Positions 22,876-34,892 of a stretch of DNA of 64,000 nucleotides are shown piece by piece (the stretch's first letter is position 1; each line of letters begins with the position of its first letter). Position numbers and translations under genes: made by a program. The stretch covers positions 1 through 64,000 of the forward strand of contig JABSSW010000039.1 of the NCBI GenBank assembly GCA_018902385.1, read 5' to 3'. This stretch comes from Physcia stellaris (lineage: Eukaryota > Ascomycota > Lecanoromycetes > Caliciales > Physciaceae). The notes under the pieces are model-generated. The model saw only the letters and a list, made by a program, of their open reading frames with translations. It had not been told where the DNA came from and did not search any database.

Positions 22876-23977
22876 GATGCGCGTCGTCTGGAATCAGCAA
22901 CGGGATCAGTCGATTCGGCAACGTGCTATCATCAGGATGTAGCTACTGCCAAAGTAGGTCCATGGTTGATTAATGTGTGTCAGCAGAATATATCGAGTTT
23001 TTAGCATGCTTCGAATTGTAGCACACGTCCCAGATGCCGTGCTTGACGACGCCGTCAGCGCAGAGGGACGGCAAATCGACCCAGGCCCTCTATCCCAATC
23101 TGCCAAACTTGGCCGATATTCAGGCATATGCCGCGGCATGTGCGGCTGAGCGTAAAGCCTGAGAGAGGCATTTTCTCGTACGCAGGGCCAATTGTTTTCC
23201 GGGTTTCGCTTTCAACAGTTTGTGGTACCGTGAATTCTGCCAACCATCGAGAACCCGATTTTAGCGTTGAGCGCCTTAGTCAGACGAAGAAGTCGAAGAG
23301 AATCACAGGCGCATCTGATGTACTATGTGAGCGAGGCTACCTTCCATGGCAGGTTCGACGTCGGGATTGCTGCATGACTCATGCCCTGCTGCCCTCACCG
23401 CTTTTTAACAGCAAACAAGGCGTCTTGCGCTCTTGGGGTGGGCCCTCCGTTCTCGTTGCGGCTCTCCACATTCCAGCCTCTTCAAGCTTCGTTGAAGCGG
23501 TCAAATCGGTGGAGAGTGTTTCATGACTCGTGGGTACGAAGCCAAGGCGTAGTTCATTCATAACCATCAATCAATTTTGAGAAAACCCCATTGCGCATGC
23601 TCACATCAGCGCTATCGCCTTGAAGGAGACCCGCCATCGATAGATGCTCATTGGCCAATCTGCTTCTGTAATGTAGGGTCCATCTTCGGTGGTCGGTCCA
23701 TCGGCGGTAAGCCCGATGCAGCTAACAGCTCAGCATGCACCTTTTCTCCGCATCCGAGATAAGGGTACTTAATATGCATGTCCACCAGGGATCCTTTTGG
23801 TGGAGCTTGCTTTTTGCAGTTTAGGAAATGCTACTTACACTAACCACCCGCTGCGAAGATTCAAGGTACGTATACGTGACCCTGCATGAGCCAAGAACAC
23901 TGAAGTCCGCAACGCCCTCAGCCCCAACGAAAGCCTCTCGCAACACCAAATCAACATCGTTCACGCCGGATCAGACA
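22876..23977. other. Divergent intergenic region (SAT4 protein / MFS)
   Basis: This is a shared upstream region of the minus-strand SAT4-domain gene and the plus-strand MFS gene. An in-frame ATG at 23828 would extend the MFS protein by 50 residues, but that stretch does not look like the family, so 23978 is preferred. No other gene was seen. Confidence 0.5.
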
Positions 23978-25997
23978 ATGGCGGTGCAGCAAGCAGAAGA
24001 AGCACCGGGCACTATCCACCTGGTTGATATAGAGGGAGTTTTTGCAGCGAAACATGCCCATGGTCGGGCAAAAGACGTTGTATTGGTTCCTGTGCCCAGC
24101 GAACACCCTGACGATCCTCTGAATTGGTCACTCGGTCGAAAGAGAACAGCGATCGCAAGTATTTGCATGTGAGTACCCCCGACTGGCCATAGGACGGAGA
24201 AATTGAACATGGAAGCTACACGTTCGCCATTGGCATTGCTTCGGCGGCTATCTATTCTGTCCTGGAGCCGATCGAAAATGACACCGGGTTGACGTTGAAT
24301 GACCTCAATGTGGGGACAGGATACATGGTTTGAGGCCCTTCCTCCCTACGTTGAGCAAAAGTTAACAATGTGAAGTTCTTGGCCTTTGGCTGGGGCTGTC
24401 TGATATGGCAGCCCTTGGCGCTGCAGTACGGAAAACGCCCGGTGTATTTGCTCTCGATACTGGCAACAATGGTAATCACTCTGATGATTTTATCAAGGAA
24501 AGCCAAGCTTAGATTTTTTTCGATTAGGGCATCCAGATTTGGGCTCCATATACGAGGACGAATAACATGTGGATAGCCAATAAGATACTGCAAGGGTTTT
24601 TCGGAGCTCCGATCGAATCACTATGTGAGATTTCTATAACCGATATCGTATGTTCTGGACGCCTGGTCGCGTGGTCGCCTCTCCTGTGACTTACATTGCC
24701 ACAGTATTTCACGCACGAGCGAGGTACCTACATTGCACTGTATGGACTCGCGCTCGCTGGAAGCAGTTTCCTTGCCCCTGTATTTGCAGGTTTCATCAAC
24801 GACGGTCAAGGCTGGCAATGGGTTCTGGTAAGTCATTTCAGTGAATACGAGGATTTGAGACTGATGTTCCAATCAAGTACTGGTGTGCAATACTATGCGG
24901 GACAAGTTTCATCATTTTGTTCTTCACTTTGGAGGAGACGAACTTTCATCGCGAACGATCACCTGGCACTTCAGAAACATCAAGTACAGACGAGACTTCC
25001 CTGACTAGACAGAGCGCAATAGCCAAAGGAGAAATCTCGGAACCAAAAATGGAAGATCTAAAGACCAACAATCCAATCTCGATGACCACGCCATCAAGCC
25101 CCAAGTCCTATCCACAGAGACTCAAACTATTCGAACGCAAATCCTTGCGCAAGCCCAATCGTCTACAAGACATGGCCATCCGACCCTTAATCTTCCTGAC
25201 CTTCCCCGTAATCTTCTACGCAGGCTTCTCCTACGGCTCCAACCTAATATGGTTCAATGTACTCAACGGCACAGCCTCCCTCATTCTCTCCGGAAAACCC
25301 TACAGCTTTTCCTCTTCAATGGTAGGTCTCGCCTACCTATCGCCTTTACTCGGCGCCATACTGGGGTAAGTCCCATCCCCCCCTTCTAGCAGCCCCAACT
25401 AAGTTCCTCAAAACAGCGCACTCTACACCGGCCCCTTCGGCGACATCCTAGTTCTCCGACTCGCCCGGCGCAACAGCGGGGTCATGCAGCCCGAATACCG
25501 CCTCTGGCTCTTCAGCCTCTCGGTCCTGATGGTGCCAGCAGGCTTGGTGCTCTGGGGCGTGGGCGCGGCGCATCAGATCCACTGGTTCGGGCTCATTGTC
25601 GCCATGTGCGTGATTTCGTTTACGAATATCGTGGGCTTGCAGCTGTCGCTGAGCTATTGCATTGATTGCTACCGCGAGTTGAGTGGGGAGGCGATTGTGA
25701 CTGTGATTTTGATTAGGAATACGATGAGTTTTGCGATGGGATATGGGTGAGCTTTTTTTGCCCGTAATTCCGAATTTATTTCTTGGGAGGGAGGCTTACA
25801 GGCTTGTGTGCAGGATCACGCCCTGGGTGAAAAACCTAGGTCTCCAGAACGCGTTCGTCATCGCTGCCCTTGTGGGGATGTTGCAGGCGCTGTCGTTTTT
25901 GGTCATGGTGAGGTTCGGGTATCGGTTGAGGAAGGCTAGTCTTGCGAGGTATCGGGCTTATGCGGGGGAGATGAGGGAGGCTGGGTTGGTGCACTGA
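23978..25997 (+). CDS. MFS transporter, DHA1/Hol1-like
   Basis: Eight exons join to 547 aa: 23978-24168, 24216-24327, 24376-24471, 24528-24647, 24705-24827, 24878-25365, 25417-25746 and 25814-25997. Every junction is GT-AG and in phase. The N-terminus has the D-D-P-L-N-W-S-x-x-R-K signature of Hol1-type drug:H+ antiporters, followed by spans such as FLAFGWGCLIWQPLA. R-G-T-Y-I-A-L-Y-G-L-A-L-A-G near residue 190 matches the conserved loop and span 5. A hydrophilic central loop of about 80 residues separates the halves. Yeast Hol1 moves polyamines and cations, but fungal relatives vary, so the substrate is unknown. The gene is complete. Confidence 0.86.
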
Positions 25998-28436
25998 GAG
26001 GGGGCTTTGGGGGTTGGAGTGGGGGAGTGTTGTGTGCTTGGCTTTAATCCTGTGTGCTGCTTTTGTATGTGCGAGGACTGTAGTGATCAAGCATCGATCA
26101 TATAAAGCTCAGACTACATCTTTAATTCCCGGGTGTCGATCTCTGTCGTTTTAGATTCTAGACGGCCGTTTTCAGGCTGTGGTGCTTATGCAACAAGTCC
26201 GATCCCGTCTTCTTGACGAGGAGCGGGGTCTCATACGAAGCGTCGAACAGATTCGCATGTTGCAGCTTGCTCTATACTCTAACCCAACAAGGCATGTCGG
26301 AGATCACCAAGGGCATGTACTGCGTAACGATCCACGATCAGCACTAAAGCAACAGACGCCTCGCGGATACCTTGTCTTATCATCTTACTCATATTGTTTT
26401 CATAAGATAGATTTAGTAGAAAGATGGGCAATACCCATGCTGCCATGGGATGAAATATCTAGCTACCCGTGCGTAATGTTTAACCGTGTGTGAGCAAATG
26501 CTTGCCTTGGAGTTTGGCTGGGGGGTAATGATGTCTTGACGATCTATTCGTTGGAGCACTAATCTCCTCCTTTTCTCTCTTCCTAGAGCTCTTTTTCTGT
26601 TTGAGAGAGAGAGCACTCTCGAAGTTAACTAAGAGACTAGGAGCTATGAATCCCACGAGAATACTTGCACTACACTAGATCTCTTACCCTGGAACGGTAT
26701 GCAGTACAGAAGCGTCGTAGTCAGCTTCAGTTCGCTGCTTTCATTGCCCGTCTCGGCAGCTAGTCTGCAGGAAGGGCGATTACACTCTCTTGTGATAATT
26801 ATGATCATGGTGTTACGCTGGGCTTCTTTTTTTTTTCTTGGCTGTTGACTGTTGTGGAATTAAAGAGGAACTTTTCGGCATTCAAGAAACGCGGCGCGGT
26901 CCGAGATGGCGCCCGGGGAAAGGGTGACGGACTTGGATTAGGGGATGAAGGAGAGGTGGTGGAATCACCTGCCTACTGAAGGGTCAATCTTCCGTTTCTG
27001 CTTTCTGTTTCTTGGGTCGCCTTTGTTTTTTTCTCCCGTCAATGATGGGAGTTGTTTTGCGTGGGATTGATGGCCCTGCTTTTTTCACGCTTATGGGGGT
27101 CTTGGCCCTGTTGGAGCTTTGAGACAGCTATTTGTGTTACATGTTTAGGATATCGATATTATTGGAGTTTGAACGCTTTGCTTACAACCTTGTATTTTCT
27201 CTCTCTAATTGGATATGTAAAATGGAGGGTCTTTCCCAATTTGTCTCTTGCGAATATTGAGAATTTGGAAATGAGGAGGATGGATCGAAAAGGTAAGGGC
27301 TCAGGGAAGGGTAGAAAATGGAAGACACAGGATGAGATAGGGGATAGATCAAAGACCTCGACCTATCTCCGCGTTGCATGTTCTAGGTCGTCGTGTTGCG
27401 GTGCGGAGAACTGAGTGGAACGCTCACGCTGTGTACCTGCTTCAATGCTATGTCCGTCCAAACATGGCTGCTAAAGCCGAGATGACGAAATGAAAGAGAC
27501 TTGAAGAGACAAATGTCCTAATTAAATCAAAGGTCATGATCTCATCTTTTTCATTTCCCATCTTTCGTTTCTTTTTGAGTCTCGCTCACTCATTCCTGGT
27601 TTTGGCCTCTCTCAGCCTGTTCACCTCCGTTGGAAAATTTTCGCTCCATAACCCAATCCAGTCGTAGAGGCAGGAGGAGTAGCCACACTCTGGAAGCTGC
27701 TTTGCTGGACTTTTTCGCGCGCTAGTAGGTGTCCTACAGGCCGGCCAGGCTCAATACACTAAGGTTTTTGTACATAGCAATGAAGGAGGTACGTAGCATT
27801 AGCAGCACTCAAAAATGGTGGTGTCTTTGGGCCTGACCGGCATGTGGGTCTCCCACGCAGGAAGTCTGGCCGGTGAGCAGCTTTCGGAATCAGCGACTCC
27901 TCGTTCTTTGCGATCGGGCTGTGCATCGAAAAACATCCTGGGGGGCGCGGAAAAACTACCCAGAAAGGTGGGGGAAAAAATAAACGAAGTGCTTATAGCA
28001 ATGGGTGAGCGGAGCGAAGAAGAGACGGAGGACGGCAAACAGCAATTATAACCTCCTTTTGATATGGAGGCCTGCCCCTCTGAGCTCGTAGGAAGGCCTG
28101 CCCCTCTCAGCGCCTTTCGTTTCGTCGTCCCTGCATTAGTACCCATGTCTAGCCTGGACGAAATGCCGCGAAACTGATAAGATTGCTAACTAAGCAAGCA
28201 GAAGGATGCGACACGATAAGGGATTCACACTGCTTTTGGTGGCCCCTCTCGACTACTAACGCAGCTCAGGAAACCTTGATGAGGATTTGGTATATCATGT
28301 AAGATTCGATCGACAATTTTGTGATCCAGACCCCTATCCCATCGTACGTCTCGTCCAAAAGTCTCAAACGGTCGATACTTCACATCGCACACTTTGTGGT
28401 TGACATCTTCTGATTGGTAATCTTAAAGCCGCAGTA
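25998..28436. other. Long gene-poor spacer
   Basis: No supported gene lies in these 2.4 kb. The region contains purine/pyrimidine-rich stretches, for example around 26565-26620 and 27200-27350. A short direct repeat of AGGCCTGCCCCTCT is at about 28066 and 28093. Open frames here have no family resemblance. It includes the amidase promoter at its right end. Confidence 0.5.
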
Positions 28437-30646
28437 ATGGAACCGTCGTGGAAAAAGACGGCATCAAAAGTCCAGGATCATCGCGACCAGCCACTCCAGA
28501 ATATCGAGCCTGTACTACCGGATCTTCCCTCACCCCTACCCAAAAACGTCGTAGCCGTACCCCAGCAACTCCTATCGCCACGAGAGGTCGAGATCACCCA
28601 ATCTCCGCCCGAGCATTTACTTTCGCATCTTGCAGCAGGGAAATGGAGTAGCGAAGAGGTTACCCGATGCTTTCTCCGCCGCGCGGCACTTGCGCAGAAG
28701 CTAGTAGGTTGCAGTACCTTTACCGTAGGGCCTCAATGGCTCATCATCAAAAGGTCAACTGTGTTACGGAGTTGCTTTCAGAGCGGGCTCTGGCTCGTGC
28801 TCGCGAGTTAGATCGTCACTTGAAGGAGAAGAAGCAGCCTATAGGTCCGCTACACGGCCTTCCGATCAGTGTAAAAGAACATATCGGTATGAAAGGCCTG
28901 ACATGCAATGCTGGGTTTGTTTCTTGGGCGGACAACGTCGCTGCAGATGATGCGTTGATCTTGAAAATCCTCTGGAGGGCTGGGTGTGTTTTCTATGTAC
29001 GAACGACTGAACCTCAAAGCTTGGTAGGTACTGCTCTCTGTTGGTGAAATGCCATCTTGAAACTATTCCGTCTTCCGTTTGATTTCAATGCCGCTTCTGT
29101 ACAAAGGGGCTGTGCTATGGTACCTGAAGTGGCGGAGATCGATCATTCTCTTGATCTGCGCTACTCTCCGGTCACGCACATCTAACGTACTTGGTCATAG
29201 TCTGAAATTTTTGGGTATTAGATGCATCTGGAAACGTCCAGTAACCTCTGCGGTATAACGGTCAATCCTCGCAACAGAGACCTGACCTCCGGTGGTAGCT
29301 CTGGTGGCGAAGGCGCGCTACAGGGACTCCACGGTAGTTGCCTCGGTATTGGATCCGATATCGGTAGACACAATTTACATCGAATGTTGTGACACATAAT
29401 TCTAACATCTCCAAGGAGGCAGTATTCGCTCACCGGCAGCGAATAATGGGCTTTATGGGCTTCGACCCACCGCTCGCCGGCTGCCCAAGGAAGGCATAGC
29501 AGGGCCTATCAACGGCGGCGACAATATCTATGCCACCCTGGGGCCATTGAGTACCAGTCTTGAAGGTTTAGAGCTGTTTATGGAAACCGTACTTGCTGCA
29601 AAACCATGGTTTACTGAACCTAGTCTGGTGCCTACACCCTGGCAAAAGAGCAGAAACCTCGCCGATCAGCTTCATGGAAAGAGACTTAAGATTGCGGTCA
29701 TGTGGGATGATGGCGTCGTGATACCTCATCCGTCCGTCACAAGAGCGCTCACCATGATGGTTGATCGACTGAAAGCCATAGAAAACGTAGATATCGTTGA
29801 TTGGAAACCACATCAACATGCACATGCGTGGGAGATTATTGTGAGTGCACCATGTTTACTCTTCAAGTATTTCTGCGTTGACAGCTATGCAGGCAGGATT
29901 GTACTACGTCGACGGTGGGAAGGAGACGGCTGAGCTGATTGATTCAAGCGGGGAGCCGTGGCGACCATTGTCGGAATTTATCATGAAGGAGAACCCATAC
30001 GTGCGGGATCGTACGAATGTCGACATCCAAAATCTGCTCCAGGAGAGAGACAGATATAGAGACGAATACGCAAGCAGTCAGTTATCTTTCTCTGCTTATC
30101 AGATATGCTACCGCTCGCCTTATGTCTGATTACTGACACAAATCATAGAATGGAATGCTACTGCCACAGGTGACGTCCTCAATGGAGATCTTGATGGTAT
30201 GGTTGACGTGATCCTTTGCCCTGCTGGCCCTGGCCCAGCCCCCCGCCTGGATTGTAGCAAGTACTGGTGTTATACAAGCCAATGGAATCTACTCGACTAC
30301 CCGGCTCTCGTGTTCCCAGTCACGAAAGTCGACGCGGCGGTTGACCAGTGGCCGAAGGATTGTTCACCCTTGAATGAGCAAGATAAGTTCAATCATGATC
30401 TCTGTACCGGCGCCTTGAACAGAGAAAGGAAAGGGTTTCGTACTGACTGACTGCTATCAGATGAATTTATCGAGGATTACGCGGATATACCTATCGGGTT
30501 GCAGCTGGTAGGGAGGCGCTTCGAGGATGAAAAGGTTTGTATGACAAGCCGTGCTCGGAGTGTCGCTGATCAGAATTTTCCAGGTCCTTCGAATCATGAA
30601 ATTCATTCAAAGCAGGATTGATCTTCCCTTCGGACACTCTGTCTGA
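28437..30646 (+). CDS. Amidase-signature hydrolase (acetamidase/FAAH-like)
   Basis: Eight exons join to 559 aa: 28437-28703, 28754-29023, 29222-29363, 29416-29840, 29893-30076, 30149-30403, 30461-30534 and 30584-30646. Intron 2 is long at 198 nt, and the exon 6 donor (GTACCG) is weak. The full Ser-cisSer-Lys triad is present: Lys130 in S-V-K-E-H, cis-Ser205 in [10 protein letters not shown] and nucleophile Ser229 in G-S-D-I-G-G-S-I-R. The 24-residue Ser-Ser spacing matches the family. The C-terminal [14 protein letters not shown] is typical of fungal general amidases, which release ammonia from amides for use as a nitrogen source. There is no signal peptide, so it is probably cytosolic. The substrate is not predictable. 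Confidence 0.87.
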
Positions 30647-32517
30647 TTATGGTAAGGAGGACATGTAGCTTATTGGTATATATCACGATTCGCAGGTGAC
30701 ATCGCGAGACCGAAAACTTCAGATAGGCATGCGAAATAGTCTATCGACAGATTGAGTATTATTGGGACAAGGACAAGAGATGGAGTAGGGTGACTCAACT
30801 GGAGATGATAATAGTCCATTTATCCCATAGCCTGTGGTATCTAATGCTGCAATCTCTCAGGAACAGGAGACACTCCCTGACAGACCTACACTTTCCTGAC
30901 TTGATGTGAGCTTCATGTCATCACAGCTCACTTTGGGTGTGCCAAGCACAAATCCGCGTCTCGCGACATATTGGCCAGTGATGATATACGAATCGCGGAT
31001 TCCCTACTCCGGGTACAAGCGGAGGCCGGCTGGCAGCTACTCGAGGGCCCAGCTTATAAGATCACAACGCTTTTTTAGCCGGGAATATGACACTCTTGAA
31101 AGCACAAATAAGTTGTACACGGTTGAAGGCGTCGTGAAGCTCGATCATTGGGGATGAATCGGCTCGCAGGTATTCCGGCTGCGACCCATGGGCGGTTGCC
31201 TCGTTCCCTTTGCCTATTTGCCTTGTTCCATTTGCCTGGTTGCCTTGATGCCACGTTGCTGGCTTGCATTCTGTGCGGTCGGGAATCAGCAAAACCGCAG
31301 CCAGACAGATACATGAAAGGTTAGGACAAGACATCGGTTGGTGCCGTTAAATCTTGTGAGTGATGAAAACATCGTGTCCAGTCCCGCGCCCCTACTCCAT
31401 CCCTTCGACCCAGTTTAACCTGTCTATCATGAGCCCACTGTCTCGAGCTGGAGCGATGCAAGATCAATGAAGCACCTCCAATCATCCGAATCCGCGTTCG
31501 CGAAGCGTGCACCGGTACTACCTGATATGGCGCGAGCCAGTTGCCAAGTCTCTTCAGAACTATTCAAAAATCCAAGAATACTTTCCCTGTAGATGCAGCG
31601 ATCTCGCTCCAGCTACTCCTAGTCGGGGAAATATCCCCTCAATCCCCCATCATTATCGAAAGCGGGTCAGGTAGTTGCCTGCTGGAAACGCGTTTTCCAA
31701 GAATGACGATCACAAACTCATGAATTTTTTTAGATGTCTTGAAGTGGTGTGTAGCTCTACCAGTGACAGTGTTTCGTTCTGGCTCAGAGTTGGCGTCCGG
31801 ATAGGATCGACTGAACGTCCACATTGTTGATGACTTGCGCGTGGAGGCTGAGCGGATCTTGTTTATTCTGGTGTTGACCAATCAGAAGTCACCATGGCAC
31901 AGACTGTTAGATGAGTCAGCTGGCTTGGCATAAAGGCGAGGTGCGGCCCGTGCCACTGACTGGACGTTTCGGATGCCATACACCTCCATGGCCCTATCCT
32001 GGTTGCCTAATTGCTCGAGATGTGGATTCGACCTTTGCAGTCGAGAACTCCGCGTCCTCATCGCCCCCTTAGCTCGTGGCGAAGGTCATCTCTGAGTAGA
32101 TCTACAGTTGCTTGAGCATCCATTTTTCAGAGTTCTGACACATGTGTACCAGATGATGCAAAGTTCTCGTCCAGCGCGTCCGCCGTCCTATCATGGTCGA
32201 TCGAAGAAGTTGCACGATGTTGCTGGGCGCGTAAAGTCTGGTGTCCCTGTTATGCGTCTGCAGGTGTTCACGTATGGGGATAAGATGCGCGTCAGTAATT
32301 CGTCCAGATACGAGAGTACGTCACCGTGCTTTTCAGCTTCTCGAGCAGAAATGTCAGCCTCGCCATAAGAGCCTCACATACCTCATCGAGACATTCGATC
32401 TCCTGGATATCTCTCAGAGAGTCGCCCTTGACCTCGAACAACTACTGCCCTCGGCTGATTTCAACTCATTCGTCCGTTGCTTGACTCTCAAATCATCGCT
32501 TGAGCACTTTGAGTGAA
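30647..32517. other. Intergenic, no gene recognised
   Basis: A 1.9-kb spacer between two co-oriented genes. A short TTGCCT-rich stretch lies at about 31195-31250. Open frames are short, without recognisable motifs. The right end must contain the promoter of the 658-aa membrane protein. Confidence 0.5.
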
Positions 32518-34892
32518 ATGAGCTCACTTCTGTTTGGCAACGGCACTGATGTCGTGCACTGGAGGGATAGTCCTACAGTGCGCGGCACCTTTGATATTTT
32601 AAGTTCGTGTATCATCACCATGCTATTATGTGTGTGGACTGCTGTCCATCTCAACATTTCCCCGCCCGAAAGCTGGTGGAAGCCGAGACTGAGGAAAGTC
32701 GGGTGGTTGATTCTGGCGTTACTGGCTCCTGAAATGGTTGCTTACACTGCGTGGTAAGTGCACTCCCACATCATTGTAAGGAACACTAGAGCGTAGATCC
32801 GACTCTTCATCGAACCCTGTTGTACTAGCTTTAGCAAACTTTTATAGGTACCAGAGAAAACAAGCGTCCGAGATCATGCAAGACCTCAACAAGGCGTATG
32901 AACTACAAAATCCTCCCTCGTGGAAAGCAAGACTGCGACGTCGCACTGCCGGGGCTACTACAGCGCTGCGCAATATTTTCAACATACGGCAGCAAGGAGT
33001 AACTCGTGTGAGCATGTACCATTAACCCCGTTACACATAGCAGTTGCATTAATTCAGACTTAGCAACCAACTCTCGAAGCCCAGCATTGCAAATTACCCG
33101 AAGAGCGTCATCCGTGGACGTTAGCCCACGGCTTCTACGCATTAATGGGTGGATTTGCTTTCGAAATACCTGAGAATCTTCCTGAGACTAGAAGATTTCT
33201 ACCTTCCGATGCCCGAGAGCATTGGTTTCTCACCCATGATTGCTTAAAAGTTTTGTCTCGGAACCAAGCTAGCCGTGACGTGATCCCCAACATCTCTAGT
33301 GAAGAAATCAAATCAAAAAGCAAAGCCAGTGGACTTGCGAAAGCTTTGGTCTGTGTTCAGACTCTATATTTCATTGCACAGTGCTTGTCCCGCCGTAAGT
33401 ATCTCCACTGTCCCTGTCGCCGTACATTGAGGTTCCGGGACAATACCCTAAATTCTATACAGTGGCACAAAAAATTCCAATTAGTTTACTGGAGCTCAAT
33501 ACCTTTGGTCATGCAATGTGCGCGCTGCTGGTATACCTCCTTTGGTGGGAGAAGCCTTTTGAAGTGGACTACCCAACCATGATACAAAGCCAAATTCTTT
33601 GGGACATTCGTGCACTTCAATGCATGAACAATCATCGTTCATCTGCTGTTGAAGCGTTCAGCCGTCATTGGAAAGATCGATTAGGTAGTGACAGTCGGTT
33701 TCAAGCCATCCCCAAGGTACACTTTCCCTAGTTCATTTGTCTCTTCCTGCCCTCAGTCGTTCTCCACCTCAAAGGCTGAAACGCTGGGTTATTTATGATG
33801 CAGTTGCTTTCCTGCCATTTGTTTCACTGAACACACTTCCTTTTTAAAAATCGTAACGGTGGGCTAGTGGCCAGATAGGCTAATTACATTGTCTAGTGGA
33901 AAATGTGGGAGATTTTGGAATATCCTTGTAAGGAGACTGATCTCGTTGCAGCTTCGTGGTTCAGAGATACTGCTGAAGTACCCGAGATCAAGAAATATAG
34001 AAAAAATTTGTGGTTTATGAAATTTCTCGAGGACCTGAAAGAAAAGGAGCAGGACCCACTCAAGGTTAACCCTGTACAGGTCTCCGCAAATACACGTTCA
34101 ACGACGGACTCTACGATACTGAACCTTGGTCAGAAGTTACAAGATACTGAATTTTCATTCAACCCAAGAATAAATTGGCAGTTGCAAATACCGGGCAGGG
34201 ATAGGGATCCACTTCAGAGGTCATTCAACGACTTCATGGAATTATACCTACATCCTCCAGCAATTCTCCTTTCGCAACGTGATGTTACCCGTTGGAAGTT
34301 TGCCTTTCGTGCCGCTCAAGTTTTTGGGAAGGACATAAATCACGATAATCATCTGGATTCGACTGCCCAAGATTGGAATTGGGTTTTTTCCCTGCGATGT
34401 GAAGACTGGCCTGATCTGGACGACATACTAGATGCTCATTTCCTACAGCTTGGATTCGTGCTTGCAGCACTGATCTACGGTGGGCTTCACGCATTAGCGT
34501 GGTTCGCACACTTCAATACCTCAACTGAACAACTCCTGTGGCGGGCTTCCTCATGTATTGTCATGGGCGGCCTTCCAGTCGCCTTTGGTTGGTTTGCTCT
34601 TATTAAATCAATAATGATATTGGTGGTGACCGAATGGCCACGACTATCATGGGGCTACCTCAATCGTTATGGCTTTATACATAGCATCATGGATATTTAT
34701 AGCAAGAATTCCTGGTGGAACTGGAGGCAAATGGGAATTTTCATAATGCTCCCTCTTCTACCCGTTGTCGCAATAGCATACGCACTAGCCCGAGCCTATC
34801 TGGTGGTCGAATGCTTCATCTCTCTCGGGCATCTCCCCGCTGGGGTATACGACGTCCCGCAATGGGCCGCTTATTTTCCAAACATATCTTAG
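32518..34892 (+). CDS. Multi-pass membrane protein of unknown function
   Basis: Five exons join to 658 aa: 32518-32753, 32848-33007, 33064-33394, 33463-33716 and 33897-34892, all in phase with GT-AG ends. The long last intron (180 nt) ends in CTAG. At least six hydrophobic segments are visible, near residues 23-43, 60-78, 205-225 and 253-270, then three in the last 180 residues. Distinctive motifs are S-W-W-K-P-R-L-R-K-V-G-W, L-L-A-P-E, H-P-W-T-L-A-H-G-F-Y-A-x-M-G-G-F, K-S-K-A-S-G-L-A-K-A-L-V-C-x-Q, S-L-L-E-L-N-T-F-G-H-A and a terminal P-Q-W-A-A-Y-F-P. These recur in a large family of uncharacterised fungal membrane proteins that I recognise but cannot name by function. No catalytic motif is evident. 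Confidence 0.8.

Noticed and set aside
10806-34892. A secondary-metabolite gene cluster (hydrolase, desaturase, MFS, amidase)
   Set aside because: There is no core synthase, terpene cyclase or cluster regulator, and spacers of 2-3 kb separate unrelated genes.
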